A stretch of DNA of 48,495 nt, from contig JANQLR010000233.1 in NCBI GenBank assembly GCA_028280525.1, positions 1-48,495 on the forward strand. The letters are read 5' to 3'. Position numbers and translations under genes: made by a program. This document shows, in pieces, positions 18,591-28,692 of this stretch (the first letter of the stretch is position 1; every line of letters begins with the position of its first letter). This DNA is from Longimicrobiales bacterium (GTDB taxonomy: Bacteria; Gemmatimonadota; Gemmatimonadetes; Longimicrobiales; Gaopeijiaceae). Below the pieces are notes generated by a model that had not been told where the DNA came from, did not search any database, and saw nothing but the letters and a program-made list of their open reading frames with translations.

Positions 18591-19844
18591 TCAGTTGATC
18601 GGACGGACGCCCGGGGCGTCGTGGTCGATGAGGCGGAAGCTGTCCCCACCGTCGATCTCACGTTCGCGGGTGTCGGTGACGGCCGCCCACTGACGGATCG
18701 ACCCGGGGAACGGTTGGGTGCTGTACGCGCGACCGAAGGGGTCGGTGTACCAGATGTTTGGCCCCTCGGCATTGTGAACGGCGATCCCGTTCACGTCCAT
18801 CCCTCGCAGGACGCCCTTGAAGGGGGTGTCGGGATGATCCCAGGCGACGCCGGGGGTGCCGTAGAGCTCGCACCACTCGAGGAACTCGTCCTCTCCCTCG
18901 GAGCAGAGGTTCGCGGAACGCGCCAGGTTGCGGGGCTGAGAGGGGTCGTAGTGGCGGCTCGGGTCGAAGACCTGGAAGTACGGCCCGACGTCGACGAAGA
19001 AGGGTCCGTCCTCCTCCCCCACGACGACCTCGGTCTCCCACGTTTCGTGGACGACCAGATCGAACTCCTCCTCCAGCGCCTCGAGCGCACAGCGGACGGT
19101 CGGGATGACCCGCGTGCCGATCCCTTCCGGCGACTGGGCGGGCGTCGCCGGCCCGACCTGGATGAACTCGTCCTCCATGCACGTCTCGAAGCCTCCGGGC
19201 GTCCCGATCGGGGCGAGCACCGTGATCGAGGTCCCGAGCCCGTCGCTGCAACGCACGTGGAATGCGAGTTCGTGCAGGTTGTTGGTGAAGGCGTCCGGGG
19301 AGTGCGTGCCCTGGTGCAGCTTGGCGAGGATGTCGCAGACGAGGGGCTCGCCGTCGGTCTCCATCACCAGATCGTTGATGACCTCGACCTTGTGGCCGAC
19401 GTGGTCCTCGTGCCGGTGCCCCGGGAAGCCGCTCGCGACCAGGTACTGGTTCGCGTAGCCGAAGGGGATGTCGCCGACCTCTTCGTAGATGTCGGAGGTG
19501 CGTGGATCGGTCCCGTGCTCGTGCCCGAACCAGCACCCCGTCTCGGGATCGACGGGGGGGTGCCAGGTCGGATAGACGAGCCCGTCGGGCCCAACCGTCT
19601 GGTACCGGTCGTGGATTTCCTCCGAGCAGGTGTCGGTGCCGGCGGGCGACCAGATCCCGTACGAGTCGGCGAAGCCCACGGGGTCGGGCGCCGGAGAAAT
19701 GCGGAAGGGGGTGACCGGAGGAGCGGGCGCGGCGGGGGGCTCCGGCTCGGGACCGACCGGGGTCTCGGGTTCCGTGCAGGCGACGACGAGGAGCGCTGCC
19801 GTCCCGAGCCCGGAGGTCCACCGAGCGAGTCTCGTCCTGAACAT
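18591..19844 (-). CDS. Lipoprotein of unknown function, His/Cys-rich
   Basis: MFRTRLARWTSGLGTAALLVVACTEPE (lipobox LVVAC); WHPPVDPETGCWFGHEHGTDPR, GFPGHRHEDHVGHKVEV. Confidence 0.75.
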   Translation of the reverse strand: MFRTRLARWTSGLGTAALLVVACTEPETPVGPEPEPPAAPAPPVTPFRISPAPDPVGFADSYGIWSPAGTDTCSEEIHDRYQTVGPDGLVYPTWHPPVDPETGCWFGHEHGTDPRTSDIYEEVGDIPFGYANQYLVASGFPGHRHEDHVGHKVEVINDLVMETDGEPLVCDILAKLHQGTHSPDAFTNNLHELAFHVRCSDGLGTSITVLAPIGTPGGFETCMEDEFIQVGPATPAQSPEGIGTRVIPTVRCALEALEEEFDLVVHETWETEVVVGEEDGPFFVDVGPYFQVFDPSRHYDPSQPRNLARSANLCSEGEDEFLEWCELYGTPGVAWDHPDTPFKGVLRGMDVNGIAVHNAEGPNIWYTDPFGRAYSTQPFPGSIRQWAAVTDTREREIDGGDSFRLIDHDAPGVRPIN

Positions 19845-20000
19845 CGTGGGAACTCCTGAAGCGAGTGGGTTCGACGGGGCGAAATCCCCGTTCGTGCCCC
19901 AGCAGACGCACGAGTGGCGCACCACCCTACCTCGCTTCGGGAATGTCCTCGTCCAGCGACCCGGCCGGCCCGCCCGCGCCGCCCTCGCACCCCCGCCATC

Positions 20001-20438
20001 TCACCCTCCGCCGCCCACCCCCTGCAGCCGCCGCCGCGCCTCGGCGGTGAAGTCGTCGAGCGACTGATCGGACCGGTACAGGACCTCCGCCCCACCGCGG
20101 ACCCCGCTGATCTGGAAGAGGCCGCCCCCCAGCTGCAGGTAGAGCATCCCCTCCGCGAGCTCCGGTTCCGCGAGCGCCTCCTCGAGCGTCGCGGGGAGCG
20201 CACCCGTCCGGTTTCGGAAGGCCACGACCTGCCCGGCAACGACCGCGACGCTCATCTCGAGGCCGGCCTGGATGTTCTCCTCGGGGGGCGCGGGCGGCGG
20301 GTCGGGGCGCAGAAAGGCCGGCGGAGCGACGGTGAACCAGACCGCGACCACACCGATGGCGATCGCGACGCGCTGTCCCCGGCGCTGCCCGGCGCTCCGG
20401 CGACGGGTGTTGGCGGGTCTCCGCCCTAGTCCAGCCAC
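20001..20438 (-). CDS. Small membrane-anchored protein encoded with pilin
   Basis: GTG 20438 overlaps pilin stop by 13 nt; N-terminal basic segment then VAIAIGVVAVWFTVAPPAF hydrophobic helix. Confidence 0.55.
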   Translation of the reverse strand: MAGLGRRPANTRRRSAGQRRGQRVAIAIGVVAVWFTVAPPAFLRPDPPPAPPEENIQAGLEMSVAVVAGQVVAFRNRTGALPATLEEALAEPELAEGMLYLQLGGGLFQISGVRGGAEVLYRSDQSLDDFTAEARRRLQGVGGGG

Positions 20439-20905
20439 TCGATGACCCAGGTGAACTTGAAGTTCCCGTCGCTCCAGGCGTTCGAACCCAGCATCGCGAG
20501 CACCATGTCGCCGAACTCCGGGTCGTCGCCGGTCTCTACCGTCACAGCGATGAAGCGGGGGCTGTGGCTCGACCAGTTGTCGTAGTTCAGCCGATACCGC
20601 TCCCGCTCGAAGGTGAAGCCGTTGGGGAGGTAGTCCTCGAGGCCCGGTGGGACGTTGCCGACCCGGTCGTCCTCCGGCCACTCACCCCGGTCGACGAGGT
20701 AGTTCAGCGTCGCCACCCGAATCGCCTGCAGATCTCCGACCGCCTCGGCGGCGCGGGCGCGCAGAAGGGCGGACTGCATGTTCGGAATCGCGACCGCGGC
20801 GAGCACACCGATGATCAGCACCACGATCAGGAGTTCGATCAGGGTGAAGCCGGCCGGGGGCTCCGGGCGGGGTCGATCTGTCGTGGCGGCGCGGTCGTTC
20901 GTCAT
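20426..20905 (-). CDS. Type IV pilin / pseudopilin-like protein (prepilin N-methylation motif)
   Basis: PPAG|FTLIELLIVVLIIGVLAAVAIPNMQSALLRARAAEAVGDLQAIRVA. Confidence 0.85.
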   Translation of the reverse strand: MTNDRAATTDRPRPEPPAGFTLIELLIVVLIIGVLAAVAIPNMQSALLRARAAEAVGDLQAIRVATLNYLVDRGEWPEDDRVGNVPPGLEDYLPNGFTFERERYRLNYDNWSSHSPRFIAVTVETGDDPEFGDMVLAMLGSNAWSDGNFKFTWVIEWLD

Positions 20906-21143
20906 CGGCACCCAGGGGTCGAGAGGACGGACTCGAACGTTGCCGACGCCGATTCCAGGGCTGCAAGACTCGCAAAGTGCGGAAGATCGTGCGATCCGCG
21001 GGCGCATCCCGGAACTCCATGACATGAATGGACTTGTGGGGTCGGATTCGCACCGCCGATGCCGCATTCCGACCCGTTTCTGCCGTGCAGGGACACGATT
21101 CAGCGGCGACGAAGCCCGGGCGAGGACGCGATCCCGCCGACCC

Positions 21144-21908
21144 GTGATCCATCGGTCCCGTGCGGATTCGACCGTCGGAACCCGTGAACCCGCGCTGGCC
21201 TCGCCGTGTAGCGGGCCGAAGGTTGGACCGCGGCCGTCCGCCTGCGACGACTCCCCCTCGACCCACTCGACCCTGACCCGCTCCGGCCTCGACGACACCG
21301 CCTTCGAGGCGGCCTTCCGCGCCCACTACGACGTCGTCTATCGCTTCGTGGCGCGGCGACTTCCGGCGGGGGCCGAGGAGGCGACCGATCTGGTTCAGGA
21401 GACCTTCCTTCGCCTCTGGAAGTCGGACGATCCCCCGACCGATGAGCGACTCCGCTCCCACCTGATCACCATCGCCAACCGGCTGGTCATCGACCGCTAC
21501 CGCAGGCGCGCGGTGCGCGACGCCCACGCCGCCGCCGAGGCGACCCGTCCGCCGCCCACCATCGCGCCGATCGAGGACGTCGAGATCGAGCCCGCCGTCC
21601 GCGAGGCGATCGCCGCGCTCCCGGGCACACTGCGCGAGACCTTCCTCCTGAGCCGGATCGACGGCCTCTCCTACCGGGAGATCTCGGAGGTGCAGGGCGT
21701 GTCGGTGAAGGCGATCGAAGCACGGATGTCGAAGGCCCTCCGTTCCCTCCGCACCGCGCTCGCACCGTTCCTCGGAGCGCTCGGGGCTCTCCTCCTCTCC
21801 GGGGTGGGCAGCGCACTGACCTCGCTCGCGCTAGCGATCTCCGGGATTGGAACCGTTCTCGTCTCCATCGCCGTCCTCGGGATCGCGCTCTGGGGAGGGG
21901 GACCGTGA
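21144..21908 (+). CDS. ECF-type RNA polymerase sigma factor with hydrophobic C-terminal tail
   Basis: FRAHYDVVYRFVARRLPAGAEEATDLVQETFLRLWK (sigma2), LPGTLRETFLLSRIDGLSYREISEVQGVSVKAIEARMSKALRSLR (sigma4), then hydrophobic tail. Start is uncertain (GTG 21144 or nearby alternative). Confidence 0.82.
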   Translation: MIHRSRADSTVGTREPALASPCSGPKVGPRPSACDDSPSTHSTLTRSGLDDTAFEAAFRAHYDVVYRFVARRLPAGAEEATDLVQETFLRLWKSDDPPTDERLRSHLITIANRLVIDRYRRRAVRDAHAAAEATRPPPTIAPIEDVEIEPAVREAIAALPGTLRETFLLSRIDGLSYREISEVQGVSVKAIEARMSKALRSLRTALAPFLGALGALLLSGVGSALTSLALAISGIGTVLVSIAVLGIALWGGGP

Positions 21909-24487
21909 GGGGGGTGGGCCGCTCGTGCGTCTGCAGGTTCGGAGGGTGGGTGATCGCCCTCCTCCTGACCCTGACGACGACGAGCGAGGCGATGACCGCG
22001 CAGAGCGAGCTGGACCGACCGATCACCCTTGCGGCGACGGAGCTCCCGCTGCGCAACCTCCTCGACCGTCTCGGCGCGGAGGCCGGAGTCCGCTTCGCCT
22101 ATGCCGACCGGGCGATCGCGGAGCTGCGAGCCTCGATCGCGTCCGAGGGAGAGGCGCTGCGCGACGCCCTCGACCGACTCCTCTCTTCGCTGGGACTGCG
22201 CTGGCGGTGGGTGGCGGGGCAGGTCGTGGTCCAGGCACCGACCGGCGTCCAAGGGGCCCGTCGGCTGGCCGGTCGCGTGGTCGACGCCCGCTCCGGGCGG
22301 CCGATCGCCGCGGCGGAGGTCGTCGCCGGACCCGCCTCCACCCTTTCCGGGCCTGATGGACGCTTCTCCCTCCTCCTGCTCGAGGGCGTGGACCGGGTGG
22401 GCGCGGAGGCGTTGGGCTACGTGGCGGGGAGCGCCGCCGCAGACCCGGCTGGGGAGTTTCTCCTCCCGCTCGACCCCGTCGTCATCGGCCTCAGCGAGCT
22501 GCGCATCGAGGCGAAGGCATCCGTGGTCTCGCGACTGCGCGGTGGCCCTGCCCGCGTCCTCCCGGAGCTGGTGGAGCAGGTGCCGGCGACCGGTGGCGAG
22601 GACCTGCTGCGCGCGCTCGAGACCATCCCGGGTGTGTCGCTCGGAGCGGACGCGAATGCCGGGCTCTTCGTGCGCGGCGCGCCCCCGGACCAGCACCTCG
22701 TCCGCTTCGACGCGATCACCGTCTACCATTCGGGGCACCTCTTCGGCTTCTTCAGTCCGCTCAACCCCGACGCCGTGCAGCGCGTCGACCTCTACCGAAG
22801 CGCCTTCTCGACCCGCTTCGCGGAGCGCGCCGGATCGGTCTTCGATCTCCGGAGCGAAGACGGCACCGGACGTGTCGCGCCCACCAACCGCACCCGCATC
22901 CGCGTCGGTCCGCTCGCCTCCTCCCTCTCGGTCCAGCGACGGCTCTCCCCCACCCTCGAGCTTCGCGGTTCGGTTCGCGGGGGGACGACACGGCTCTGGC
23001 CCGCCGCGCTGCGCGAGTCCCTCCTCGACGTCTCCGCACCGGAGGCCGATCGCGACGCGCTCGGCGAGCGCGGCTTCCGATTCGTGGACGCGAACCTCTC
23101 CGCGCGCTGGCGGCCGACGCGTGACGATGTCGTCCACCTCGCCGGCTTCCTGGCCCGCGACCGCTTCCAGCAGAGACTGACCGGGGAGGAGGACGGCGCC
23201 GACGCCACCGACGAACTCGGGACGGTCCGGGAGTCGAACTCCTTCTCCCTCGGGTGGCAGCGCCACTGGTCGGAAGAGGTCGAGAGCCGCACGACGCTGA
23301 GCACGACCACCTACCTGGACCGCGTCGCGAACGGCTTCGACGTCGAGCGCGACGAGGCCCCGCTCGGGTCGCTCTACGTCGAGCAGGAGAACCGTGTGCG
23401 GGAGTCGGCGCTCCGCGGCGAGGTCCTCTGGGAGGCGGGCGCCGGGCATCGACTGCGCCTCGGGGGCGACCTCACGCGACTCGATCTTCGCCTCGACGAG
23501 CTCCGGGAGGAGAGCGACGGACCCGGCGACGCGAACGTGCTCCTCGACGGTTCGGACGACCTTCTGGGATCACTCTTCCTGGAGGACCGGTGGCGTCCGG
23601 TTCCGGCGGTCGAACTCCGGGGGGGAGTTCGCTGGACCCGATCCGGGGAGCTTGGTGAGAGCTTCTGGTCGCCCGCGGCCTCCGCCGACTGGATGCCGGG
23701 CGGGGGGTGGCGAGTCGGCGTGTCCGGCGGGCGCTACCACCAGTGGCTCGGACAGGTTACGGACGAGACGCTCTTCGGCGTCCCCGTCTCCGTCTGGCTC
23801 CTGACCGAGCGGGAGACCCGGAGCGATCACGCCGTCCTGGACGTGGAGTGGAGCGGACGGCGCGTCGGCGTGCGCGTCGCCGGCTACCTCCGCCGGAGCG
23901 AGGGAATCGGCGACTTCACCGACGCCCGCGGCACGACGAGCCCCCTCTTCGACTTCGATGGTCGCGCCGAGGTGCACGGGGTCGAGAGCTCCCTCCGGTG
24001 GGACGGTGGGCCCTGGTCGGCGCGTGTGAACTACACCGCCGCGCGCGTCCGCCACCGCTTCGACGCGATCGACGACGGGGCGGCCTTTCCCGCCACGCAT
24101 GACCGTCCGCACACCTTCGAGCTGGTCGGCGACGCCGAGTGGGGCGGATGGCGCCTCGGTGCCTTCTTCGTGGCCCGATCGGGCCGGCCCTTCACCCCGA
24201 TCGTCGGGGTGATCGACGACCCGCAGGAGGAGGACGACCCCGAGCTGATCGAGGGTGCGCGCAACAGCGCTCGACTCCCCGGCTACGCCCGCCTCGACCT
24301 CTCGTTGGGGTACGAGGCGGAGGTTGGGGGGCGCCGGTGGACGGTGACGACCTCCCTCTACAACGTGCTCGACCGCCGGAACCCGTGGTACCGTCGCTAC
24401 GAGGCGGATGACGGGCGCATCCTCTTCGACGACGTCCCCCAGCTCGGCTTCCTCCCCTCCATCACCCTGCGCGTGGATCTCCCCTGA
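21905..24487 (+). CDS. TonB-dependent receptor with N-terminal STN domain and carboxypeptidase-regulatory-like domain
   Basis: STN-like ITLAATELPLRNLLDRLGAEAGVRFAYAD; plug LLRALETIPGVSLGADANAGLFVRGAPPDQHLVRFDAITVY; barrel through TLRVDLP. GTGA overlap with sigma stop. Confidence 0.88.
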   Translation: MRGVGRSCVCRFGGWVIALLLTLTTTSEAMTAQSELDRPITLAATELPLRNLLDRLGAEAGVRFAYADRAIAELRASIASEGEALRDALDRLLSSLGLRWRWVAGQVVVQAPTGVQGARRLAGRVVDARSGRPIAAAEVVAGPASTLSGPDGRFSLLLLEGVDRVGAEALGYVAGSAAADPAGEFLLPLDPVVIGLSELRIEAKASVVSRLRGGPARVLPELVEQVPATGGEDLLRALETIPGVSLGADANAGLFVRGAPPDQHLVRFDAITVYHSGHLFGFFSPLNPDAVQRVDLYRSAFSTRFAERAGSVFDLRSEDGTGRVAPTNRTRIRVGPLASSLSVQRRLSPTLELRGSVRGGTTRLWPAALRESLLDVSAPEADRDALGERGFRFVDANLSARWRPTRDDVVHLAGFLARDRFQQRLTGEEDGADATDELGTVRESNSFSLGWQRHWSEEVESRTTLSTTTYLDRVANGFDVERDEAPLGSLYVEQENRVRESALRGEVLWEAGAGHRLRLGGDLTRLDLRLDELREESDGPGDANVLLDGSDDLLGSLFLEDRWRPVPAVELRGGVRWTRSGELGESFWSPAASADWMPGGGWRVGVSGGRYHQWLGQVTDETLFGVPVSVWLLTERETRSDHAVLDVEWSGRRVGVRVAGYLRRSEGIGDFTDARGTTSPLFDFDGRAEVHGVESSLRWDGGPWSARVNYTAARVRHRFDAIDDGAAFPATHDRPHTFELVGDAEWGGWRLGAFFVARSGRPFTPIVGVIDDPQEEDDPELIEGARNSARLPGYARLDLSLGYEAEVGGRRWTVTTSLYNVLDRRNPWYRRYEADDGRILFDDVPQLGFLPSITLRVDLP

Positions 24488-25575
24488 TGTCCGACGACAC
24501 GCCGAGGATCGACGAGATCATGGCCGCGCGGATCGGTCGCGCGCTGGCGGGGGAGTCCACTCCCGACGAGGAGGCGCGCATCGCCGAGTGGCGCGCGGCG
24601 GACCCCGCGAACGAGCGGGAGTACCGGACGCTGGTCCGGCTCTGGGAGTCGACGGCGCCGGCCCGCACGGTCGAGGTCCCCCCCGTGGACGAGGCGTGGG
24701 CGCGCATGAGGGCGCGGGTCGCGGAAGAAGCGGGGCGGGACACGGGGGAACGCGGCAGAGACGGGCGCGCCTCGGAAGCGGCCGAAGTGGGTGGGACGCC
24801 GCGGGGACGGGCGGCCCCGACCCACCGTCCGCGCGTGCACCACCGTCCACGCGCGCGCCGCCAATGGGGTCTCGCCGTCGCCGTCGCCGCGGGGGTCGCC
24901 CTCCTGATCGGCCTGCCCCTCCTGCGGTCGACCGCAGTCGAGTCCACCCTCCGGACGATCGCGGTGGCGCCCGGCGCGTCGGAGTCCGTGACGCTCGCGG
25001 ACGGCTCGACCGTTCAGGTCGGTGCGGGCTCCTCGCTGACCTTCCCGGACCGCTTCGACCCGGAGCGCCGCCTGGTGCGGATGGAGGGAGAGGCGGAGTT
25101 CGACGTCGAGCCCGGCGAGCGCCCCTTCGTTGTCGAGACCGCATCCTCCCGCGTGACGGTGCTTGGGACCCGCTTCACCGTACACGAGGTCGAGGGCACG
25201 ACCTACCTCTCCGTCACCGAGGGGCGGGTGCGAATCGAGTCGCTCTCGGAGGCCGGCCTGGAGACGGAGGTCGGAGCGGGCGAGGGCGTCGTGCTGGACG
25301 GGGGGCTGCGTACCCTCGACCCCGCGGAGACCGAGGCGGTCTCCGGGTGGATCGCGGGCGGGCTCGTCTTCGCCTCGACCCCCGTGGGGGACGTCGTCGA
25401 CCTCCTTCGGCGGCGCAGTGGGTGGTCGATCGAGTTGGGACCGGCCGTCGACCCGGGGACGAGGATCACACTCGACCTCGGAGGCCTGACGATCGAGGAG
25501 GCGGCGGCGCTCCTCGCCGAGGTACTCGGGATGGCGGCGACGCCTCGACCGGACGAGAGCTGGCTCATCGGGTAG
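24487..25575 (+). CDS. FecR-family anti-sigma/transmembrane regulator
   Basis: DEEARIAEWRAADPANEREYRTLVRLWES; single TM; FecR core GASESVTLADGSTVQVGAGSSLTFPDRFDPERRLVRMEGEAEFDVEPGERPFVVETASSRVTVLGTRFTV; C-terminal STN-like. Confidence 0.9.
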   Translation: MSDDTPRIDEIMAARIGRALAGESTPDEEARIAEWRAADPANEREYRTLVRLWESTAPARTVEVPPVDEAWARMRARVAEEAGRDTGERGRDGRASEAAEVGGTPRGRAAPTHRPRVHHRPRARRQWGLAVAVAAGVALLIGLPLLRSTAVESTLRTIAVAPGASESVTLADGSTVQVGAGSSLTFPDRFDPERRLVRMEGEAEFDVEPGERPFVVETASSRVTVLGTRFTVHEVEGTTYLSVTEGRVRIESLSEAGLETEVGAGEGVVLDGGLRTLDPAETEAVSGWIAGGLVFASTPVGDVVDLLRRRSGWSIELGPAVDPGTRITLDLGGLTIEEAAALLAEVLGMAATPRPDESWLIG

Positions 25576-25644
25576 CGTCGCCCCGAGGTCCCGCTCGTCC
25601 TTGTGCCTCGAGTGAGCCGGGCGGGATCGCGTCTCGGGAGTCGC

Positions 25645-27885
25645 CTACGCCATCGCCCGTTGGAGCGCCGCCTGCAGCGGCATCGACCGCAACCTGATCC
25701 CGGTCAGGCGCGCCACGGCATTCCCGATCGCCGCCCCGATCGGCCCGAGCGGGGGCTCGCCGACTGCCCCCGGGGCCTCGGCGTTCTCGAGGATGTCGAC
25801 GTCGATCTCTCGGGGGGCGTCCCGCATCGTCGCCATTCGATACGGACCGTAGATCGTCGGCCCGAGCACCCCGTCCCGCACCGTCATCTCCTCGAAGAGG
25901 GCCGCGCTCAGCCCCATCACCACGCTCCCTTCGCACTGTGCGCGTACCTGGTCGGGGTTCACCGCGATCCCGGGGTCGATCACGCAGGTGACCTTGTGGA
26001 CCCGGATCTGGTCGCCCTCCACCGAGACCTCCGCGACCTGTGCACATGGGGTGTTCGCGTCGGTCGAGGCGGCGAAGCCCATCGCGATCCCGTCCCGCAC
26101 CTCGTTCGTCCATTCGGCCCGTGAGGCCGCCGCCTCGATCACGGCGCGCAGCCGACGGCCCGCTTCGTCGTCCGCGATGTGGGCGAGCCGCAGCTCCACC
26201 GGGTCCACCCCGCCCGCGATCGACAGCTCGTCGATGAAGCTCTCGATCGCGAAGGTGTTCGCCAGGAGCCCGAGGCTCCGCCACCAGCTCGTCGCGAAGG
26301 GGAGCTTCACCCGCCACGACACCGCTTCGTGGTGCGGGATCGCGCGATACTGGATCATCCCGCCACGCCACGCACCGAAGTCGTGCCCGATCAGCGCGGC
26401 CGCGGGCGCGGGGACGAGGGGCGACCCGTGCATGACGTCCCCGCTGGAGACGTGGTGTTCGATCGCCTCGATCCCCCCGGCGTCCGTCAGGCGAGCGCGC
26501 AGCAGGTGGTGCGTCGGCGGGCGAAAGGTGTCGCGCTGGAACTCGGCCTTCCGACTGTGGGTGACCTTGACCGGCCGACCCACCGTGCGGGAGAGCCGTG
26601 CCGCGTCCATCGCGATCGGGGTGTGGAGACGGCGTCCGAAGCCTCCGCCGAGGAAGGTGGGGCGGATGTCCACCTGCTCCTTCTTCATCCCGAGAACCCG
26701 GGCGACCTCCTTCCGCGTGAGCTCCACGACCTGGGTGGAGAGGATCACCGTCGCCGACTCGGCGCGGACGTCGGCGAGGGCGACGGCGGGCTCGATCTGG
26801 GCATGGGCGCCGATCGGGCTCTCGTACTCCGCCTCGATCACCCCGCCGCCCCCGAGGACGTCTTCGGGGTCGCCCTCCCTCTGAATCGAGAAGGGCGTCC
26901 CCTCGCCGACCCGGACCATCGCTCGGATCTCCTCCGTCTGCCACGACCGGTCGGCGGCCCACTCGACCCGGAGCGCATCTCGCGCGCGCTCGGCCTGCGT
27001 GAAGCTCTCGGCGACAACCGCCACCAGCTCGCCCTCCTCGACCACCTGCACCACGCCGGGCATCCCCCGAGCGGCATCCGCGTTCACCGAGACGAGCCGG
27101 GCCCCGATCCGATCCGGGCGGGCGATGGCGGCGTGGAGCATCCCCGGCAGCTCCGCATCCATCCCGAAGATCGGCGCGCCGAAGACCTTCTCCTCCAGGT
27201 CGACGCGGGGGACGGGGCGACGGACGTATCGGTACTCGCCGAGCGCCTTGGGCTCCGGGGCGTCCGGCACCTCCCACTCCCCCGCCGCGGAAACGATCTC
27301 CCCCCAGCGGAGGGAGCGCCCGCCCGCGGTGAGGACGGCGTCTGCCATGGCCACCTCGCCCGGGTCGACCCCGAGCTGACGTGCCCCCTCGATCCGGATC
27401 ATCTCGCGGAGCGTGGCGGCCATCTCTCGAAGGGAGTCCCAGAGCCCGCTGATCGAGGTGCTCCCACCGGTCGCGAAGGGGTCGACGTTCCCGGAGGCGG
27501 TCGCCGCGTGCACGACCCGGATCCGCCCGATGTCGACCTCGAGCTCGTCCGCCGCGATCTGCGCCAGCCCGGTGAAGGTCCCCTGTCCCATCTCCACCTT
27601 CGCGCTGTGCAGCACGATCGAGTCGTCGGGGAGGACCTCGAACCAGAGCCCCGGCTCGGTCGGTCCGGAGTAGGGGAGCTCCGCCGTGTTCACCGCCGCC
27701 GCGATGTAGCGGCGCCAGGTGCTGCGCGAGAGGTAGCCGGCCCCGAACAGCAAGCCGACGCCCGCCGCGGAGAAGACGAGGAAGCGGCGTCGGGTGATGC
27801 CGCGTCCACGGCCCTCGGCCGGCCCGCCGTCGCCCATCGGCTCCCCCGCTGTCCCGGGCGCGCCCGTCACCGGCTCGCCGCTCAT
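25645..27885 (-). CDS. Xanthine dehydrogenase-family molybdopterin-binding subunit (isoquinoline 1-oxidoreductase beta-like), Tat-exported
   Basis: Tat signal [57 protein letters not shown]-type regions and [20 protein letters not shown]. Confidence 0.85.
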   Translation of the reverse strand: MSGEPVTGAPGTAGEPMGDGGPAEGRGRGITRRRFLVFSAAGVGLLFGAGYLSRSTWRRYIAAAVNTAELPYSGPTEPGLWFEVLPDDSIVLHSAKVEMGQGTFTGLAQIAADELEVDIGRIRVVHAATASGNVDPFATGGSTSISGLWDSLREMAATLREMIRIEGARQLGVDPGEVAMADAVLTAGGRSLRWGEIVSAAGEWEVPDAPEPKALGEYRYVRRPVPRVDLEEKVFGAPIFGMDAELPGMLHAAIARPDRIGARLVSVNADAARGMPGVVQVVEEGELVAVVAESFTQAERARDALRVEWAADRSWQTEEIRAMVRVGEGTPFSIQREGDPEDVLGGGGVIEAEYESPIGAHAQIEPAVALADVRAESATVILSTQVVELTRKEVARVLGMKKEQVDIRPTFLGGGFGRRLHTPIAMDAARLSRTVGRPVKVTHSRKAEFQRDTFRPPTHHLLRARLTDAGGIEAIEHHVSSGDVMHGSPLVPAPAAALIGHDFGAWRGGMIQYRAIPHHEAVSWRVKLPFATSWWRSLGLLANTFAIESFIDELSIAGGVDPVELRLAHIADDEAGRRLRAVIEAAASRAEWTNEVRDGIAMGFAASTDANTPCAQVAEVSVEGDQIRVHKVTCVIDPGIAVNPDQVRAQCEGSVVMGLSAALFEEMTVRDGVLGPTIYGPYRMATMRDAPREIDVDILENAEAPGAVGEPPLGPIGAAIGNAVARLTGIRLRSMPLQAALQRAMA

Positions 27886-28421
27886 CGGTCCCCTCCCGCC
27901 CCATCCTCGCTCGATGTATCGCCGTTCCGCCGACCCTCCGCCGTGCGGGCCCCCGCCGCCACCTCCGCCGCCAACTCCGCCGCGCGGTGGATCGCCTTCC
28001 GCACCCGCGCGTGCGTCGCGCACCGGCAGATGTTGGTGATCGTCGCGTCGATGTCGTCGTCCGTCGGGTTGGGCGTCTCCGCGAGGAGCGCCGCCGCCGC
28101 CATCATGAAGCCGGGCTGACAGTAGCCGCACTGCGGGACGATCAGCTCAATCCACGCCCGCTGAACCGGGTGGGGGTTCTCGGGGTCGCCGAGCCCCTCG
28201 ATCGTCGTCACCTCCCGCCCCTCCGCCGCCTGCACGGGCAGAGAGCAGGAACGAACCGCCTCACCGTCCACGTGCAGCGTGCACGATCCGCAGGCGGCGA
28301 GCCCGCACCCGAACTTGGTGCCCTTGAGGCCGAGGTCGTCGCGGACGACCCAGAGGAGCGGGGTGTCGCCCGGGACATCGACCGTGCGAGCCTCGCCATT
28401 CAGGGAGAAGGAGACGATCAC
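27882..28421 (-). CDS. (2Fe-2S)-binding subunit (isoquinoline 1-oxidoreductase alpha-like)
   Basis: [24 protein letters not shown] and [17 protein letters not shown]...[17 protein letters not shown] overlap with beta subunit. Confidence 0.92.
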   Translation of the reverse strand: MIVSFSLNGEARTVDVPGDTPLLWVVRDDLGLKGTKFGCGLAACGSCTLHVDGEAVRSCSLPVQAAEGREVTTIEGLGDPENPHPVQRAWIELIVPQCGYCQPGFMMAAAALLAETPNPTDDDIDATITNICRCATHARVRKAIHRAAELAAEVAAGARTAEGRRNGDTSSEDGAGGDR

Positions 28422-28692
28422 GGCAGGGTTCTCCGGGAGTGAGGGGACGACTCCACGCAGGTGTCGGTACCTCCTTCGCGACCCCCGAGCGCACCCGCCG
28501 TTCCGGAACCGCCCCCCTGCACCTCGGTCTTGCGACCGTTACCGAATCTCTCGCGGACCGTGATCCTCCGAGGGTGACAGCGGCCGACCCGTGCCCTCGT
28601 TTGTCGATGGGGTCCCGCCATCCCGGGGCGTGCGTCGCGACCTGCGGCTGGAGGCGCTGGATCTACGTCGCCCCACCGGGAACTCCACCGTG

